DNA of 64,000 nucleotides, taken from Bradyrhizobium iriomotense. Its GTDB lineage: Bacteria > Pseudomonadota > Alphaproteobacteria > Rhizobiales > Xanthobacteraceae. Positions 19,575 through 28,128 of the stretch are shown here, in pieces. Positions within the stretch are counted from its first letter, which is position 1, and each line of letters starts with the position of its first letter. The position numbers were made by a program, and so were the translations under genes. The notes under the pieces were generated by a model that did not search any database, was not told the origin of the DNA, and saw only the letters and a list, made by a program, of their open reading frames with translations. Where the stretch lies: contig NZ_JAFCLP010000012.1 in the NCBI RefSeq assembly GCF_018129405.1, positions 1-64,000 on the forward strand, written 5' to 3'.

Positions 19575-20525
19575 ATGCGCGCAAAGCCGGCCCCGATAAA
19601 TACGCCTGAAGACCCAGACGCCGCCCCGCGCGGCTTCTCCATCGATGCCCATCGGCTGGCGGCCCCGAAGGCGGCGCCGGGCCTGCATCTGGTCGCGACC
19701 CCCATCGGCAATCTCGGCGACATCACCTTGCGCGCGCTGCAGACGCTCGCCGGCGTCGATGTCATCGCCTGCGAGGACACCCGCATCACGCGGCGCCTGA
19801 CCGAGCGCTACGACATCTCCGCGCAGCTCAGGCAGTATCACGAGCACAACGCCGAAGCCGCGCGCCCGAAGATCCTGGAGGCGCTGGCGCAGGGCGGCTC
19901 GGTGGCGCTGGTATCGGATGCCGGCACGCCGCTGATCTCCGATCCCGGCTTCAAGCTGGTGCGCGAGGTCTGCGCCGCCGGGCATGCGGTCTATGCGCTG
20001 CCCGGCCCCTCCTCGGTGCTGGCGGCGCTGTCGGTCGCGGCCCTGCCGACCGACCGGTTCTTCTTTGAAGGTTTCTTGCCGGCGAAATCCGCCGCGCGGC
20101 GCAGCCGCCTCACTGAGCTTGCCCGCATCGACGCGACGCTGGTGATGTTCGAGTCGGGAAATCGGATGCAGGCCACCTTGACCGATCTCGCCGGGATCAT
20201 GGGTGAGCGAGACGCCGCGGTCTGCCGCGAGTTGACGAAGCTGCACGAGGAGGTCAGGCGCGCGCCCCTCGCCGAGCTTGCGCGACAAGCAGACGCGCCG
20301 GAGACGCGCGGAGAGTTCGTCCTGGTGATCGGTCCGCCCACCGCAGACGCCGAGGTGCTGACGATGGATGCGCTCGATGCTCTCTTGCGCGAGCAGCTCG
20401 CCGCGCACAGCGTCAAGGACGCCGTTGCGCACGCCGTCGCGCTATCGGGCCGGCCGCGCCGCGAGGTCTATGCCCGCGCGCTCGAGCTCGCAAAGGACCT
20501 GCGGGGCGGCGATGGCGAAGACTGA
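19575..20525 (+). CDS. rsmI: 16S rRNA (cytidine(1402)-2'-O)-methyltransferase
   Basis: Methylates the ribose of C1402 in the ribosomal decoding centre. The 316-residue tetrapyrrole-methylase-fold protein has the family motifs [51 protein letters not shown] and [13 protein letters not shown]. It is slightly longer than E. coli RsmI because of an N-terminal leader of about 35 residues. It overlaps yraN by 14 bases, and yraN is followed by gshB, so the three probably form one operon. Confidence 0.96.
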   Translation: MRAKPAPINTPEDPDAAPRGFSIDAHRLAAPKAAPGLHLVATPIGNLGDITLRALQTLAGVDVIACEDTRITRRLTERYDISAQLRQYHEHNAEAARPKILEALAQGGSVALVSDAGTPLISDPGFKLVREVCAAGHAVYALPGPSSVLAALSVAALPTDRFFFEGFLPAKSAARRSRLTELARIDATLVMFESGNRMQATLTDLAGIMGERDAAVCRELTKLHEEVRRAPLAELARQADAPETRGEFVLVIGPPTADAEVLTMDALDALLREQLAAHSVKDAVAHAVALSGRPRREVYARALELAKDLRGGDGED

Positions 20526-20910
20526 GGGTGCGGAACCGAAAGGCGCCTCGCCCGAGCGCGTCGCCGCGTTCCGCACCGGCATCTCCGCGGAGAGCCGCGC
20601 CGCGGCCTATCTCATGGCCAAGGGCTACCGCATCCTGGCAAAACGCTACCGCACGCCGCACGGCGAGATCGACCTCGTGGCGCGCCGCCGCAACCTCATC
20701 GCCTTCGTCGAGGTCAAGGCCCGTGCCAGCCTGGACGATGCGGCCTATGCCGTAACCCCACGCCAGCAGCAGCGCATCATCAACGCCGCCCAAGGCTGGC
20801 TCGTGGCGCATCCCGAGCATGCCGAATTCGAATTGCGATTCGACGCCATGCTGATTGCGCCGCGCTCGCTTCCGCGCCATGTGTTGGCGGCATTCGACGC
20901 CTCGACCTGA
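20512..20910 (+). CDS. YraN/UPF0102 family nuclease-fold protein
   Basis: A 132-residue protein of the YraN (UPF0102) family with a restriction-endonuclease-like core. The putative catalytic residues are Glu in GEIDLV and the pair in FVEVKAR (D/E-x-K). Members commonly sit next to rsmI, as here, but the physiological substrate is unknown. The start at 20512 lies inside rsmI with a 14-base overlap. gshB follows after 10 bases. Confidence 0.88.
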   Translation: MAKTEGAEPKGASPERVAAFRTGISAESRAAAYLMAKGYRILAKRYRTPHGEIDLVARRRNLIAFVEVKARASLDDAAYAVTPRQQQRIINAAQGWLVAHPEHAEFELRFDAMLIAPRSLPRHVLAAFDAST

Positions 20911-20920
20911 AAGGCAGACC

Positions 20921-21865
20921 ATGAAACTGAACGTCGCCGTCCAGATGGACCCCATCGCCCGCATCAACATCAAGGGCGATTCCACCTTTGCGCTGCTGCT
21001 GGAGGCGCAGAAGCGCGGCCATGGCCTGTCCTATTACACGCCCGACAAGCTCTCGATGGTCGGCGACGAGCTGGTCGCGCCGGTGCAGGTCCTGACCGTG
21101 CGCGACGAGCCCGGCGACCATTTCACCCTCGGTGAGCCCAAGCGCGAGGTGCTCAACGGCTTCGACGTGGTGCTGCTGCGCCAGGACCCGCCGTTCGACC
21201 TCGCCTACATCACCTCGACGCACTTCCTGGAGCGCATCCATCCGAAGACGCTGGTGGTCAACGACCCGGCCTCGGTGCGCAACGCGCCGGAAAAGCTGTT
21301 CGTGATGAACTTTCCGCAGCTGATGCCGCCGACGCTGATCTCGCGCGATCTCGACGAGATCAACGCGTTCCGCGACAGGCACGGCGCCGTCGTGATGAAG
21401 CCGCTGCATGGCCATGGCGGCGCGGCGGTGTTCCGCGTGATGCCGCAGGACATGAATTTCGGCTCGCTGTTCGACATGTTCTCGGTGACGTTCAAGGAGC
21501 CCTGGGTGATCCAACAGTTCATCCCCGAGGTGAAGCACGGCGACAAGCGCATCATCCTCGTCAACGGCGAGTTCGCCGGCGCGGTGAACCGCGTGCCGGC
21601 CGCCGACGACCTCCGCTCCAACATGGTCCGCGGCGGCGCGGCGCAGGAGACCGAGCTCACCCCGCGCGAGCGCGAGATCTGCGCGACCGTCGGCCCGGCG
21701 CTGCGCGAGCAGGGCCTGCTGTTCGTCGGCATCGACGTCATCAACGGCAACCTCACCGAGATCAACGTGACCTCGCCCACCGGCATCCGCGCCATCTCAC
21801 GGCTCGGCGGCCCCGACGTGGCGGCGAAGATCTGGGACGTGATCGAGCAGAAGCGGAAGAAGTAA
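20921..21865 (+). CDS. gshB: Glutathione synthase
   Basis: Joins gamma-glutamylcysteine and glycine with ATP to make glutathione. The 314-residue ATP-grasp enzyme starts [20 protein letters not shown], a hallmark of the family. It has the substrate motif [11 protein letters not shown] and the metal- and ATP-binding block [19 protein letters not shown]. The start at 20921 follows a purine-rich site (AAAGGCAG). It is the last gene of rsmI-yraN-gshB; repeats of families D and A follow it. Confidence 0.97.
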   Translation: MKLNVAVQMDPIARINIKGDSTFALLLEAQKRGHGLSYYTPDKLSMVGDELVAPVQVLTVRDEPGDHFTLGEPKREVLNGFDVVLLRQDPPFDLAYITSTHFLERIHPKTLVVNDPASVRNAPEKLFVMNFPQLMPPTLISRDLDEINAFRDRHGAVVMKPLHGHGGAAVFRVMPQDMNFGSLFDMFSVTFKEPWVIQQFIPEVKHGDKRIILVNGEFAGAVNRVPAADDLRSNMVRGGAAQETELTPREREICATVGPALREQGLLFVGIDVINGNLTEINVTSPTGIRAISRLGGPDVAAKIWDVIEQKRKK

Positions 21866-21878
21866 GCGCCTCTTGCTT

Positions 21879-21915
21879 CGTAGCCCGGATTGCGCTGCGC
21901 TCCATCCGGGCTACG
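21879..21915. repeat. Palindromic repeat family D, short copy
   Basis: CGTAGCCCGGATTGCGCTG and CGCTCCATCCGGGCTACG make a compact hairpin. The longer copy at 55186-55274 has the same ends with an insert. It immediately follows gshB. Confidence 0.85.
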
Positions 21916-21954
21916 CACGTGCAAAAGCGCGTCGTGCGCAAACGTTTCCCCAAC

Positions 21955-22072
21955 GTCGTCCTGGCGAAAGCCAGGACCCATTACCCCAACTGCTGGTTTG
22001 GCGAAGTCGGGTAGACACGTTCTGCAACAATTCCCATTGGTGGTAATGGGTCCTGGCTTTCGCCAGGACGAC
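21955..22072. repeat. Inverted-repeat element family A, copy 3
   Basis: GTCGTCCTGGCGAAAGCCAG at the left and CTGGCTTTCGCCAGGACGAC at the right, with GACCCATTACC/GGTAATGGGTC arms. The inner sequence includes TTTGGCGAAG shared with copy 2. Confidence 0.92.
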
Positions 22073-22377
22073 ACCGGTGATGTAGCGCGTTGCTTTCGTC
22101 TCACGACCATGATTGTGCAGCTCGAAACGTACGCGCCACTAACCACCCGTTCACCATGACGCCCCTCGCCTCATCCAAACGCGCGCGCCGGCATGCGTGA
22201 ATCTACGGGGCCGCTGGCCGACTGAATAACGCCGCGTTCACCATCTGCCGAAAACCAGCATCGTGACCGGCCGGCGCATTCGGCCTCGCAACAACCCTTA
22301 TACTTTTAGTCCCTACTCATCGACGCAGGGGAACCCGCCAGGTGCGGTTCGAGTACCCCGCGTAAGAGTAAAAGCGT
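22073..22377 (+). promoter_or_regulatory. Leader of the cpa pilus operon
   Basis: A gap of about 300 bases before cpaB with no credible gene. It should contain the promoter of the cpaBCDE run. CTTATACTTTTAG (about 22298-22310) is the most A+T-rich part and contains TATACT as a possible -10 box, with about 65 bases of leader to the ATG at 22378. I do not see a convincing sigma-54 or CtrA-type site. Confidence 0.4.
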
Positions 22378-23190
22378 ATGAACACCGCACGCATTGTCGT
22401 TCTCGTCATCGCGCTGGGCGCCGGCGGCGTCGCTGCATATCTGGCGAGCGGCTATCAGAATGCACCTACGCCCGTCGCTCCCGTCGCCGAGAAGCTGCCG
22501 ACGGTCGAGGTTCTGATCGCGAAGAACGACATCCAGCTCGGCCAGGCCGTAAAGCCCGACGACCTGCAATGGCAGTCCTGGCCGGCCGCGACCGCGAGCA
22601 GCGCCTTCATCCGCCGCGACGCCAGGCCTGACGCCCAGATCCAGATCGCCGGCTCGATCGCACGCGTCCCGTTGATGCAGGGCGAGCCGATCCGCGAGCA
22701 GAAGCTGGTGCGGGCCGAGGGCTCCGGCTTCATGGCCGCGATCCTGCCCTCGGGCATGCGGGCCGTCTCCACCGAGATTTCCGCCGAGACCGGCGCCGGC
22801 GGCTTCATCCTGCCGAACGACCGCGTCGACGTCGTCCTGACGCGCCGCCTGAAGAATCCCGACGCCAACGGCGCGACCGCCGGCAACGACCTCATCGTGT
22901 CCGAGGTCATCCTGTCCAATATCCGCGTGCTCGCGATCGACCAGGCGCCGAAGGAAAAGGACGGCCAGACCGCCGTGCTCGGCAAGACCGTCACGCTCGA
23001 GCTCAAGCCCGATCAGGTCGCCACGCTGTCGGCCGCACGCCAGGGCGGCACGATCCAGCTCGCGCTGCGCAGCATCGTCGATGTCAACGCAACCGAACTC
23101 ACGGTCGAGGACCAGGCGGCCAAGCGTTCCGGCGGGGTGAACGTGATCCGTTACGGGGTGCAGGTGCGGCAACTGACGTCACAGAAGTGA
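22378..23190 (+). CDS. cpaB: Flp/Tad pilus assembly protein CpaB (RcpC)
   Basis: Periplasmic subunit of the Tad secretion channel, working with the secretin CpaC. The 270-residue protein has one N-terminal membrane anchor (ARIVVLVIALGAGGVAAYLA, residues 4-23) and then an SAF domain (IAKNDIQLGQAVKPDDLQW to about residue 110) that includes GSIARVPLMQGEPIREQKL, both typical of CpaB. It is the first gene of cpaB-cpaC-cpaD-cpaE. No pilin or prepilin peptidase gene precedes it, which is unusual. Confidence 0.93.
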   Translation: MNTARIVVLVIALGAGGVAAYLASGYQNAPTPVAPVAEKLPTVEVLIAKNDIQLGQAVKPDDLQWQSWPAATASSAFIRRDARPDAQIQIAGSIARVPLMQGEPIREQKLVRAEGSGFMAAILPSGMRAVSTEISAETGAGGFILPNDRVDVVLTRRLKNPDANGATAGNDLIVSEVILSNIRVLAIDQAPKEKDGQTAVLGKTVTLELKPDQVATLSAARQGGTIQLALRSIVDVNATELTVEDQAAKRSGGVNVIRYGVQVRQLTSQK

Positions 23191-23200
23191 TGGGGATAGC

Positions 23201-24721
23201 ATGAACTACGGGGATGATCGGACGGGCCTGCGCATTCGGGGGAATCGCGCAAGCACGTTCTGGACGGGGGCGATGCTGATGCTGGGGCTGCTCGCAGCGC
23301 CTGACATGGTCAGCGCTGCTGCAGATGCGCCGGTCGGCGACCAGGCACCGATGCAGGTGCCGGATCTCGGCTTGACGTCGGTCGGCTCGATCGCGCCGGC
23401 GAAGACGCGTTTTCTCTCGCTCGGCGTCGGCAAGTCCGTGGTCATCGACCTGCCGCGCGAGGTCAAGGACGTGCTGGTGGCCGATCCCAAGATCGCCAAT
23501 GCGGTGATCCGCTCGGCCCAGCGCGCCTACATCATCGGCGGCCAGGTCGGCCAGACCAATGTCGTGTTCTTCACCGCCGATGGCCAGCAGGTCGCCGCCT
23601 ACGACATCGCGGTGAAACGCGACCTCAACGGCATGCGTTCGGCGCTGCGCCAGTCGCTGCCGGGCGTGCAGATCGAGGGCGTCGGCGACAGCGTGATGCT
23701 GACCGGCTCGGTGTCGAGCCCGGTCGAGGCCCAGCAGGCCGGTGACGTCGCCGCCAAGCTCGTCGGCGGCGCCGAGAAGGTCGTCAACAACATCGTCGTG
23801 CGCGGCCGCGACCAGGTGATGCTCAAGGTCGTCGTCGGCGAAGTGCGCCGCGACATCGTCAAGCAGCTCGGCGTCGATCTCAGCGCCAGCCTGAACGCCG
23901 GCACCGCGGTCGTGAACTTCAACAACTCCAACCCGTTCTCGGTCTCCGGTGGCCCGCTCGTCAGCAGCAACGGGCTCGGTGTTACCGGACTCGCAAAAGG
24001 CGTGGCCACCGTCAACGCCACGATGCGCGCGATGGAAAGCGCCGGCGTGATGCGGACGCTGGCCGAGCCGAGCCTGACGGCGATCTCCGGCGAGTCCGCC
24101 ACTTTCATCGCCGGCGGCGAATTCCCGATCCCTGCGGGCTATTCCTGCGATCCGGTCACCCACGTCTGTACCACCCAGATCACCTACAAGAAGTTCGGCA
24201 TCTCCCTGAACTTCACGCCGGTCGTGCTCAGCGAGGGACGTATCAGCCTACGCGTGATGACCGAAGTCTCGGAGCTGTCGAATCAGAACGCGATCTCCGT
24301 GACGCAGGCGGTGTCCTCGGGCACGACCAGCTCGATCACTATCCCCTCGATCCAGACCCGCCGCGCCGAGACCACGCTGGAAATTCCCTCGGGCGGCTCG
24401 ATGGCGATGGCCGGCCTGATCCAGCAGCAGACCAAGCAGGCGATCAACGGCCTGCCCGGCGTCGATCAGGTGCCGATCATCGGCGCGCTGTTCCGCAGCC
24501 AGGACTTCGTCAACAACGAGACCGAGCTGATGGTGATCGTGACGCCCTATGTGGTGCGCGCGGTCGCCCAGAAGGAATTGTCGCGGCCCGACGACGGCTT
24601 CGCGCCGGCCTCGGACGCGCAGACGGCTCTGCTCGGCCGCATGAACCGCCTCTATGGCATCGCGCGGCGCGTCGATCCAATCGACGGCAATCGCGGCGAT
24701 TTCGGCTTCATCATCGACTGA
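23201..24721 (+). CDS. cpaC: Tad pilus secretin CpaC (RcpA)
   Basis: Outer-membrane secretin through which the Flp pilus emerges. The 506-residue protein has an N-terminal signal peptide (about residues 15-42), a pilus-and-secretin N-domain (SLGVGKSVVIDLPREVKDVLVADPKIANAVI), a BON domain (GVQIEGVGDSVMLTGSVSSP), and the secretin core (VKQLGVDLSAS; TLAEPSLTAISGESATFIAGGEFPIP) ending in the conserved GLPGVDQVPIIGALFRSQDF block. It follows cpaB by 10 bases. Confidence 0.95.
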   Translation: MNYGDDRTGLRIRGNRASTFWTGAMLMLGLLAAPDMVSAAADAPVGDQAPMQVPDLGLTSVGSIAPAKTRFLSLGVGKSVVIDLPREVKDVLVADPKIANAVIRSAQRAYIIGGQVGQTNVVFFTADGQQVAAYDIAVKRDLNGMRSALRQSLPGVQIEGVGDSVMLTGSVSSPVEAQQAGDVAAKLVGGAEKVVNNIVVRGRDQVMLKVVVGEVRRDIVKQLGVDLSASLNAGTAVVNFNNSNPFSVSGGPLVSSNGLGVTGLAKGVATVNATMRAMESAGVMRTLAEPSLTAISGESATFIAGGEFPIPAGYSCDPVTHVCTTQITYKKFGISLNFTPVVLSEGRISLRVMTEVSELSNQNAISVTQAVSSGTTSSITIPSIQTRRAETTLEIPSGGSMAMAGLIQQQTKQAINGLPGVDQVPIIGALFRSQDFVNNETELMVIVTPYVVRAVAQKELSRPDDGFAPASDAQTALLGRMNRLYGIARRVDPIDGNRGDFGFIID

Positions 24722-24761
24722 AACGAACGGTTTGGGGACCGGGACAAGAGGGGATCAAGCG

Positions 24762-25496
24762 ATGACGAAGACGACAGCGGATCGACGTCGCGGCTTAAGC
24801 GTCGCGCTGGCGCTGACGGGGCTCTCCGTCATGCTCGGCGCCTGCAACACCACCGGCGAGATCGTCACCCAGACGGTGCCGACCGACTACCGCCAGCGCC
24901 ACCCGATCGCGGTGCAGGAAGGCAAGAAATCGATCGTGATCTTCGTCGGCAAGGCGCGCGGCGGCCTCTCGGACGCGCAGCACTCCGACGTCGCGGGGAT
25001 CGCGAGGGACTGGGTGCGTGAAGGCAGCGGCTCCGTCGTCGTCGACGTGCCTGTAGACACCGCGAATTCGCGCGCTGCGGCGGCGACCTATCAGGAAATC
25101 CGTGCCGTGCTGGCATCCGGCGGCGTGCCGTCGCGCGCCATCGTCAAGCGTCCCTATCGGCCCGAGGATCCCGGCCTGCTGCCCACCATCCGCCTCAGCT
25201 ATTCCAGGATCGCCGCGGTCGCGGGTCCCTGCGGGCTGTGGCCGGAGGACGTCGGGCCGTCTATCCTCGACCCCGGCTACAACGAGAACCGGCCATATTT
25301 CAATCTGGGCTGCGCCAGCCAGCGCAACCTCGCGGCGATGATCGACAATCCTGCTGACCTCGAGCAGCCGCGTTCTGAAACGGCGGTTTACACTGCGCGG
25401 CGCGACGTCGCCTTCGACCGCTATCGCAAGGGCACCCCGATCGCCACTCCCAATCCCGACGCCGAGAAGGCCAAACTCAGCGACACAGGCAAATGA
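24762..25496 (+). CDS. cpaD: CpaD family pilus assembly lipoprotein
   Basis: A 244-residue lipoprotein with a signal peptide ending in the lipobox VMLGAC (lipidated Cys at about residue 28) and the CpaD body (TDYRQRHPIAVQEGKKSIVIFVG; NLGCASQRNLAAMIDNPADL). CpaD is needed for Tad/Flp pilus biogenesis, probably as an outer-membrane partner of the secretin. The start at 24762 follows a purine-rich AGAGGGG site. Its stop overlaps the cpaE start (ATGA), so the two are translationally coupled. Confidence 0.92.
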   Translation: MTKTTADRRRGLSVALALTGLSVMLGACNTTGEIVTQTVPTDYRQRHPIAVQEGKKSIVIFVGKARGGLSDAQHSDVAGIARDWVREGSGSVVVDVPVDTANSRAAAATYQEIRAVLASGGVPSRAIVKRPYRPEDPGLLPTIRLSYSRIAAVAGPCGLWPEDVGPSILDPGYNENRPYFNLGCASQRNLAAMIDNPADLEQPRSETAVYTARRDVAFDRYRKGTPIATPNPDAEKAKLSDTGK

Positions 25497-26785
25497 CAGG
25501 CTTCAACGACGAAGAAGAGACGGACGATCCGCGGCACCCCGAGGAACACATTGCACCGGTTCCTCGCATCTCCGTGCAGGCGTTTTGCGAGACCGACCAG
25601 ACGCTCAAGGCGGTGACCGCCGCGGGCGAGGATCGCCGGCTCGCCAAGGCGCATCTCACCGCCAAGGAAGGCGGCTTAGCTGCGGCAATCGAAGTCTATG
25701 AATCGATGCCGACGCCGAACGTGATCGTGATCGAATCCGACGGCACGCGCGACATCCTCGAAGGTCTCGACGATCTCGCCGGCGTCTGCGATCCCGGCAC
25801 CCGCGTGGTCGTGATCGGCAATCCCAGCGATACCGCGCCCTATCGCGAGCTGGTGCGGCGCGGCGTCAACGACTACGTGGTCGGCCCGGTCGAGACGCTC
25901 GACGTGGTCCGCTCGATCTGCAGCCTGTTCTCGGCATCCGAAGCCATCATCACCGGCCGCGTCATCGCGGTGGTCGGCGCCAAGGGCGGCGTCGGCGCGT
26001 CCACCGTCGCGCACAACGTGGCCTGGACCATCGCCCGCGACCTCTCGCTCGATTCCGTCGTGATCGATCTCGACCTCGCCTTCGGCACTGCGGGTCTCGA
26101 TTACAACCAGGACCCGGCGCAGGGCATCGCCAATGCGGTGCTGTCGCAGGACCGGCCCGACACCGCACTGATGGAGCGGCTGCTCGCCAAGTGCACCGAT
26201 CGCCTCAGCCTGCTCGCTGCGCCCGCCACCCTCGACCGCGTCTATGATTTCGGCGCCGAAGCGTTCGACGCGGTGTTCGACACGCTGCGCATGACGACGC
26301 CCTGCATCGTGCTCGACGTTCCCCATCAATGGTCCGCCTGGACCAAGCGCGCGCTGGTCAATGCCGACGACATCGTGATCGTGGCCGAACCTGATCTGGC
26401 GAACCTGCGCAACACCAAGAACATGCTGAGCGTGCTGAAAGCGGCGCGGCCGAACGACCGGCCGCCGCTGTACTGCATCAACCAGGTCGGCATGCACAAG
26501 CGTGCGGAGATCGACGTCAAGGCGTTCGCCAAGACCATGGAGAGCCAGCCGATCGCGGTGATCCCGTTCGATTCGAAACTGTTCTCGGCCGCGGCCAATA
26601 ACGGCCAGATGATCGCGGAGGTCTCCAAGAACCACCGCACCACCGGGCTGTTCCAGACCATGGCCAACCGTCTCGCCGGGCGCGGCGAGGTGAAGAAGCC
26701 GAAGCGCTCGCTACTCGCGCCGCTCTTGAAGAAGCTGAAGGGCCGCTCGGGTCGCGGATCCGCCCCGCATCGCAAGGCGTCATAA
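25493..26785 (+). CDS. cpaE: Pilus assembly ATPase CpaE (TadZ)
   Basis: A 430-residue MinD/ParA-type ATPase that positions the Tad secretion machine. Residues about 1-145 form a receiver-like atypical domain with no obvious phosphoacceptor triad. Then comes a P-loop of the deviant Walker type (AKGGVGASTVAHN, about residues 163-175) and IDLDLAFGTAGLDYN. A basic tail (KKLKGRSGRGSAP) follows. It is the last gene of the plus-strand cpa run. The usual next gene, cpaF (the secretion ATPase), is absent: a TadD-like gene on the other strand follows after 12 bases. Confidence 0.92.
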   Translation: MTGFNDEEETDDPRHPEEHIAPVPRISVQAFCETDQTLKAVTAAGEDRRLAKAHLTAKEGGLAAAIEVYESMPTPNVIVIESDGTRDILEGLDDLAGVCDPGTRVVVIGNPSDTAPYRELVRRGVNDYVVGPVETLDVVRSICSLFSASEAIITGRVIAVVGAKGGVGASTVAHNVAWTIARDLSLDSVVIDLDLAFGTAGLDYNQDPAQGIANAVLSQDRPDTALMERLLAKCTDRLSLLAAPATLDRVYDFGAEAFDAVFDTLRMTTPCIVLDVPHQWSAWTKRALVNADDIVIVAEPDLANLRNTKNMLSVLKAARPNDRPPLYCINQVGMHKRAEIDVKAFAKTMESQPIAVIPFDSKLFSAAANNGQMIAEVSKNHRTTGLFQTMANRLAGRGEVKKPKRSLLAPLLKKLKGRSGRGSAPHRKAS

Positions 26786-26797
26786 CAAACCGGCGGG

Positions 26798-27574
26798 CTA
26801 CTTCTCGGCCCGCTGCTGCTGCTTCTTCGCCAGCAACTGGCGCAGCGCCGTGACCTTGGCCGCGGCCTGGTCCGGCGGCAAATCTGCCTTCACGAGGATT
26901 TCAGCCTCGGCCTCGCGGCCCTGCAATCCCAGCACGAGCGCGAGATTGGCACGGATCCGCACATCGTTCTGATTGCGCTGATAGGCGCGGCCGAGCACCT
27001 GTTCGGCCCGCGGCAGGTTGTTCTGCAGCATGTAGGACAGGCCGAGATTCGACAGAACCTGCGGCTCCTCAGGCACGATCTTCAGCGCGGTCGCGTAATA
27101 TTGCTGCGCCTCCTCGTTGCGGCCGAGCTGATCGAGCGCCGCGCCCTGCGCCGACAGGATCCGCCAATCGGGATCCTCAGGCGAATGCGCGCGGCCCAGA
27201 ACGTCGAACGCCTGCTGGAAATTGCCGTTGTCGGCGAGCGCGCGGCCGTAGCCGGCGAGCAGCGCCTTGTTGCTGGGATGGGCAAGCACGGCCTGCTCGA
27301 GCACCGCGACCGCCTGGGCGCGCTGGCCGCTGTCGCGCAACGCCTTGCCGTATTCGATCGCAATTGCGGGATCGCTGGGCTTGGCGCGATAGCGCTCGCG
27401 CAACGCGTCCATGTTCGGCTTGGCGTCGGCCTTGCCGGCTGTTTCCGTCTTGCCGCCGAGCGCGCCGGTGACGTCCTCGAGGCTCGTCGTCTGACAGCCG
27501 CCGAGGGCAAGCACGATGAGCGCGGAAAGCAGAAATCTCGCCGGGGGGAAGGCGAGGGAGGAACGCGTGGGCAT
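26798..27574 (-). CDS. TadD-like TPR lipoprotein
   Basis: A 258-residue protein with a signal peptide ending in the lipobox LALGGC (lipidated Cys at about residue 27) and at least four tetratricopeptide repeats from residue 55 on (AIEYGKALRDSGQRAQAV; LLAGYGRALADNGNFQQAF; LSNLGLSYMLQNNLPRAE). Lipidated TPR proteins of this type, TadD, occur in Tad pilus loci as pilotin-like assembly factors. Its place end-to-end with cpaE supports that role, though it is on the opposite strand. Start 27574 is preferred because it puts the lipobox at a normal distance; ATG 27592 adds six residues. Confidence 0.83.
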   Translation of the reverse strand: MPTRSSLAFPPARFLLSALIVLALGGCQTTSLEDVTGALGGKTETAGKADAKPNMDALRERYRAKPSDPAIAIEYGKALRDSGQRAQAVAVLEQAVLAHPSNKALLAGYGRALADNGNFQQAFDVLGRAHSPEDPDWRILSAQGAALDQLGRNEEAQQYYATALKIVPEEPQVLSNLGLSYMLQNNLPRAEQVLGRAYQRNQNDVRIRANLALVLGLQGREAEAEILVKADLPPDQAAAKVTALRQLLAKKQQQRAEK

Positions 27575-27653
27575 ACTCTGATCACTCGGCAACTGATCAG
27601 AGATGCTTACCGATTAACGCTAAAGTCCCGTTAAGGACGCGTATCGATCGGAA

Positions 27654-27899
27654 TTAGTCGGTGAATTCCGCACCGAATTCGCAGCCGATGCGCCAGCGCA
27701 GGCGGCATTGGCGGGAATAGTCCGGCGCGAAGATGATGGTGAACTGCGGCGGCACTTCCAGAAATTCCGCCACGACTTTCACGCCCCCGTCCGAGATATC
27801 CGTAATCGTGCAGTCCCTGGGCAGCGAGCCCGCCCCAAAATGAATCTTGGCGAGCCGGCTGCACACCCGACGTTCGCTTCTCCGGCGATTTGCAAGCAT
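27654..27899 (-). CDS. Small single-domain PilZ protein
   Basis: An 81-residue protein with the PilZ c-di-GMP pattern: a basic RRRSERR near the N-terminus and TDISDGGVKVVA (D/N-x-S-x-x-G) at about residues 32-43. It would be a c-di-GMP receptor. Its nearness to the Tad locus suggests that pilus function could answer to c-di-GMP, but this is inference. Free-standing PilZ proteins of this size are common in Bradyrhizobium. It is divergent from comM. Confidence 0.8.
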   Translation of the reverse strand: MLANRRRSERRVCSRLAKIHFGAGSLPRDCTITDISDGGVKVVAEFLEVPPQFTIIFAPDYSRQCRLRWRIGCEFGAEFTD

Positions 27900-28128
27900 T
27901 TTAACTGTTCACCCGTTAGACCACGGCCCATCCCGCACCCTTAGGAGTAGCGAACATTCGTTGGAATGTGCTGAGGACAGAAGCTCGCATTCGCGGCGTA
28001 GTGTCGGGATCGTGTTTACGATTGTTTAGGAACTGGCCCGGCCCCTGGAGAATGTTCCTGTATTGTTCTTGCAGAGCGCCGCGCCTCCTGCTACCCTCAA
28101 TTGTGCAAGAGGGCAGGCTGGTTCGGGC

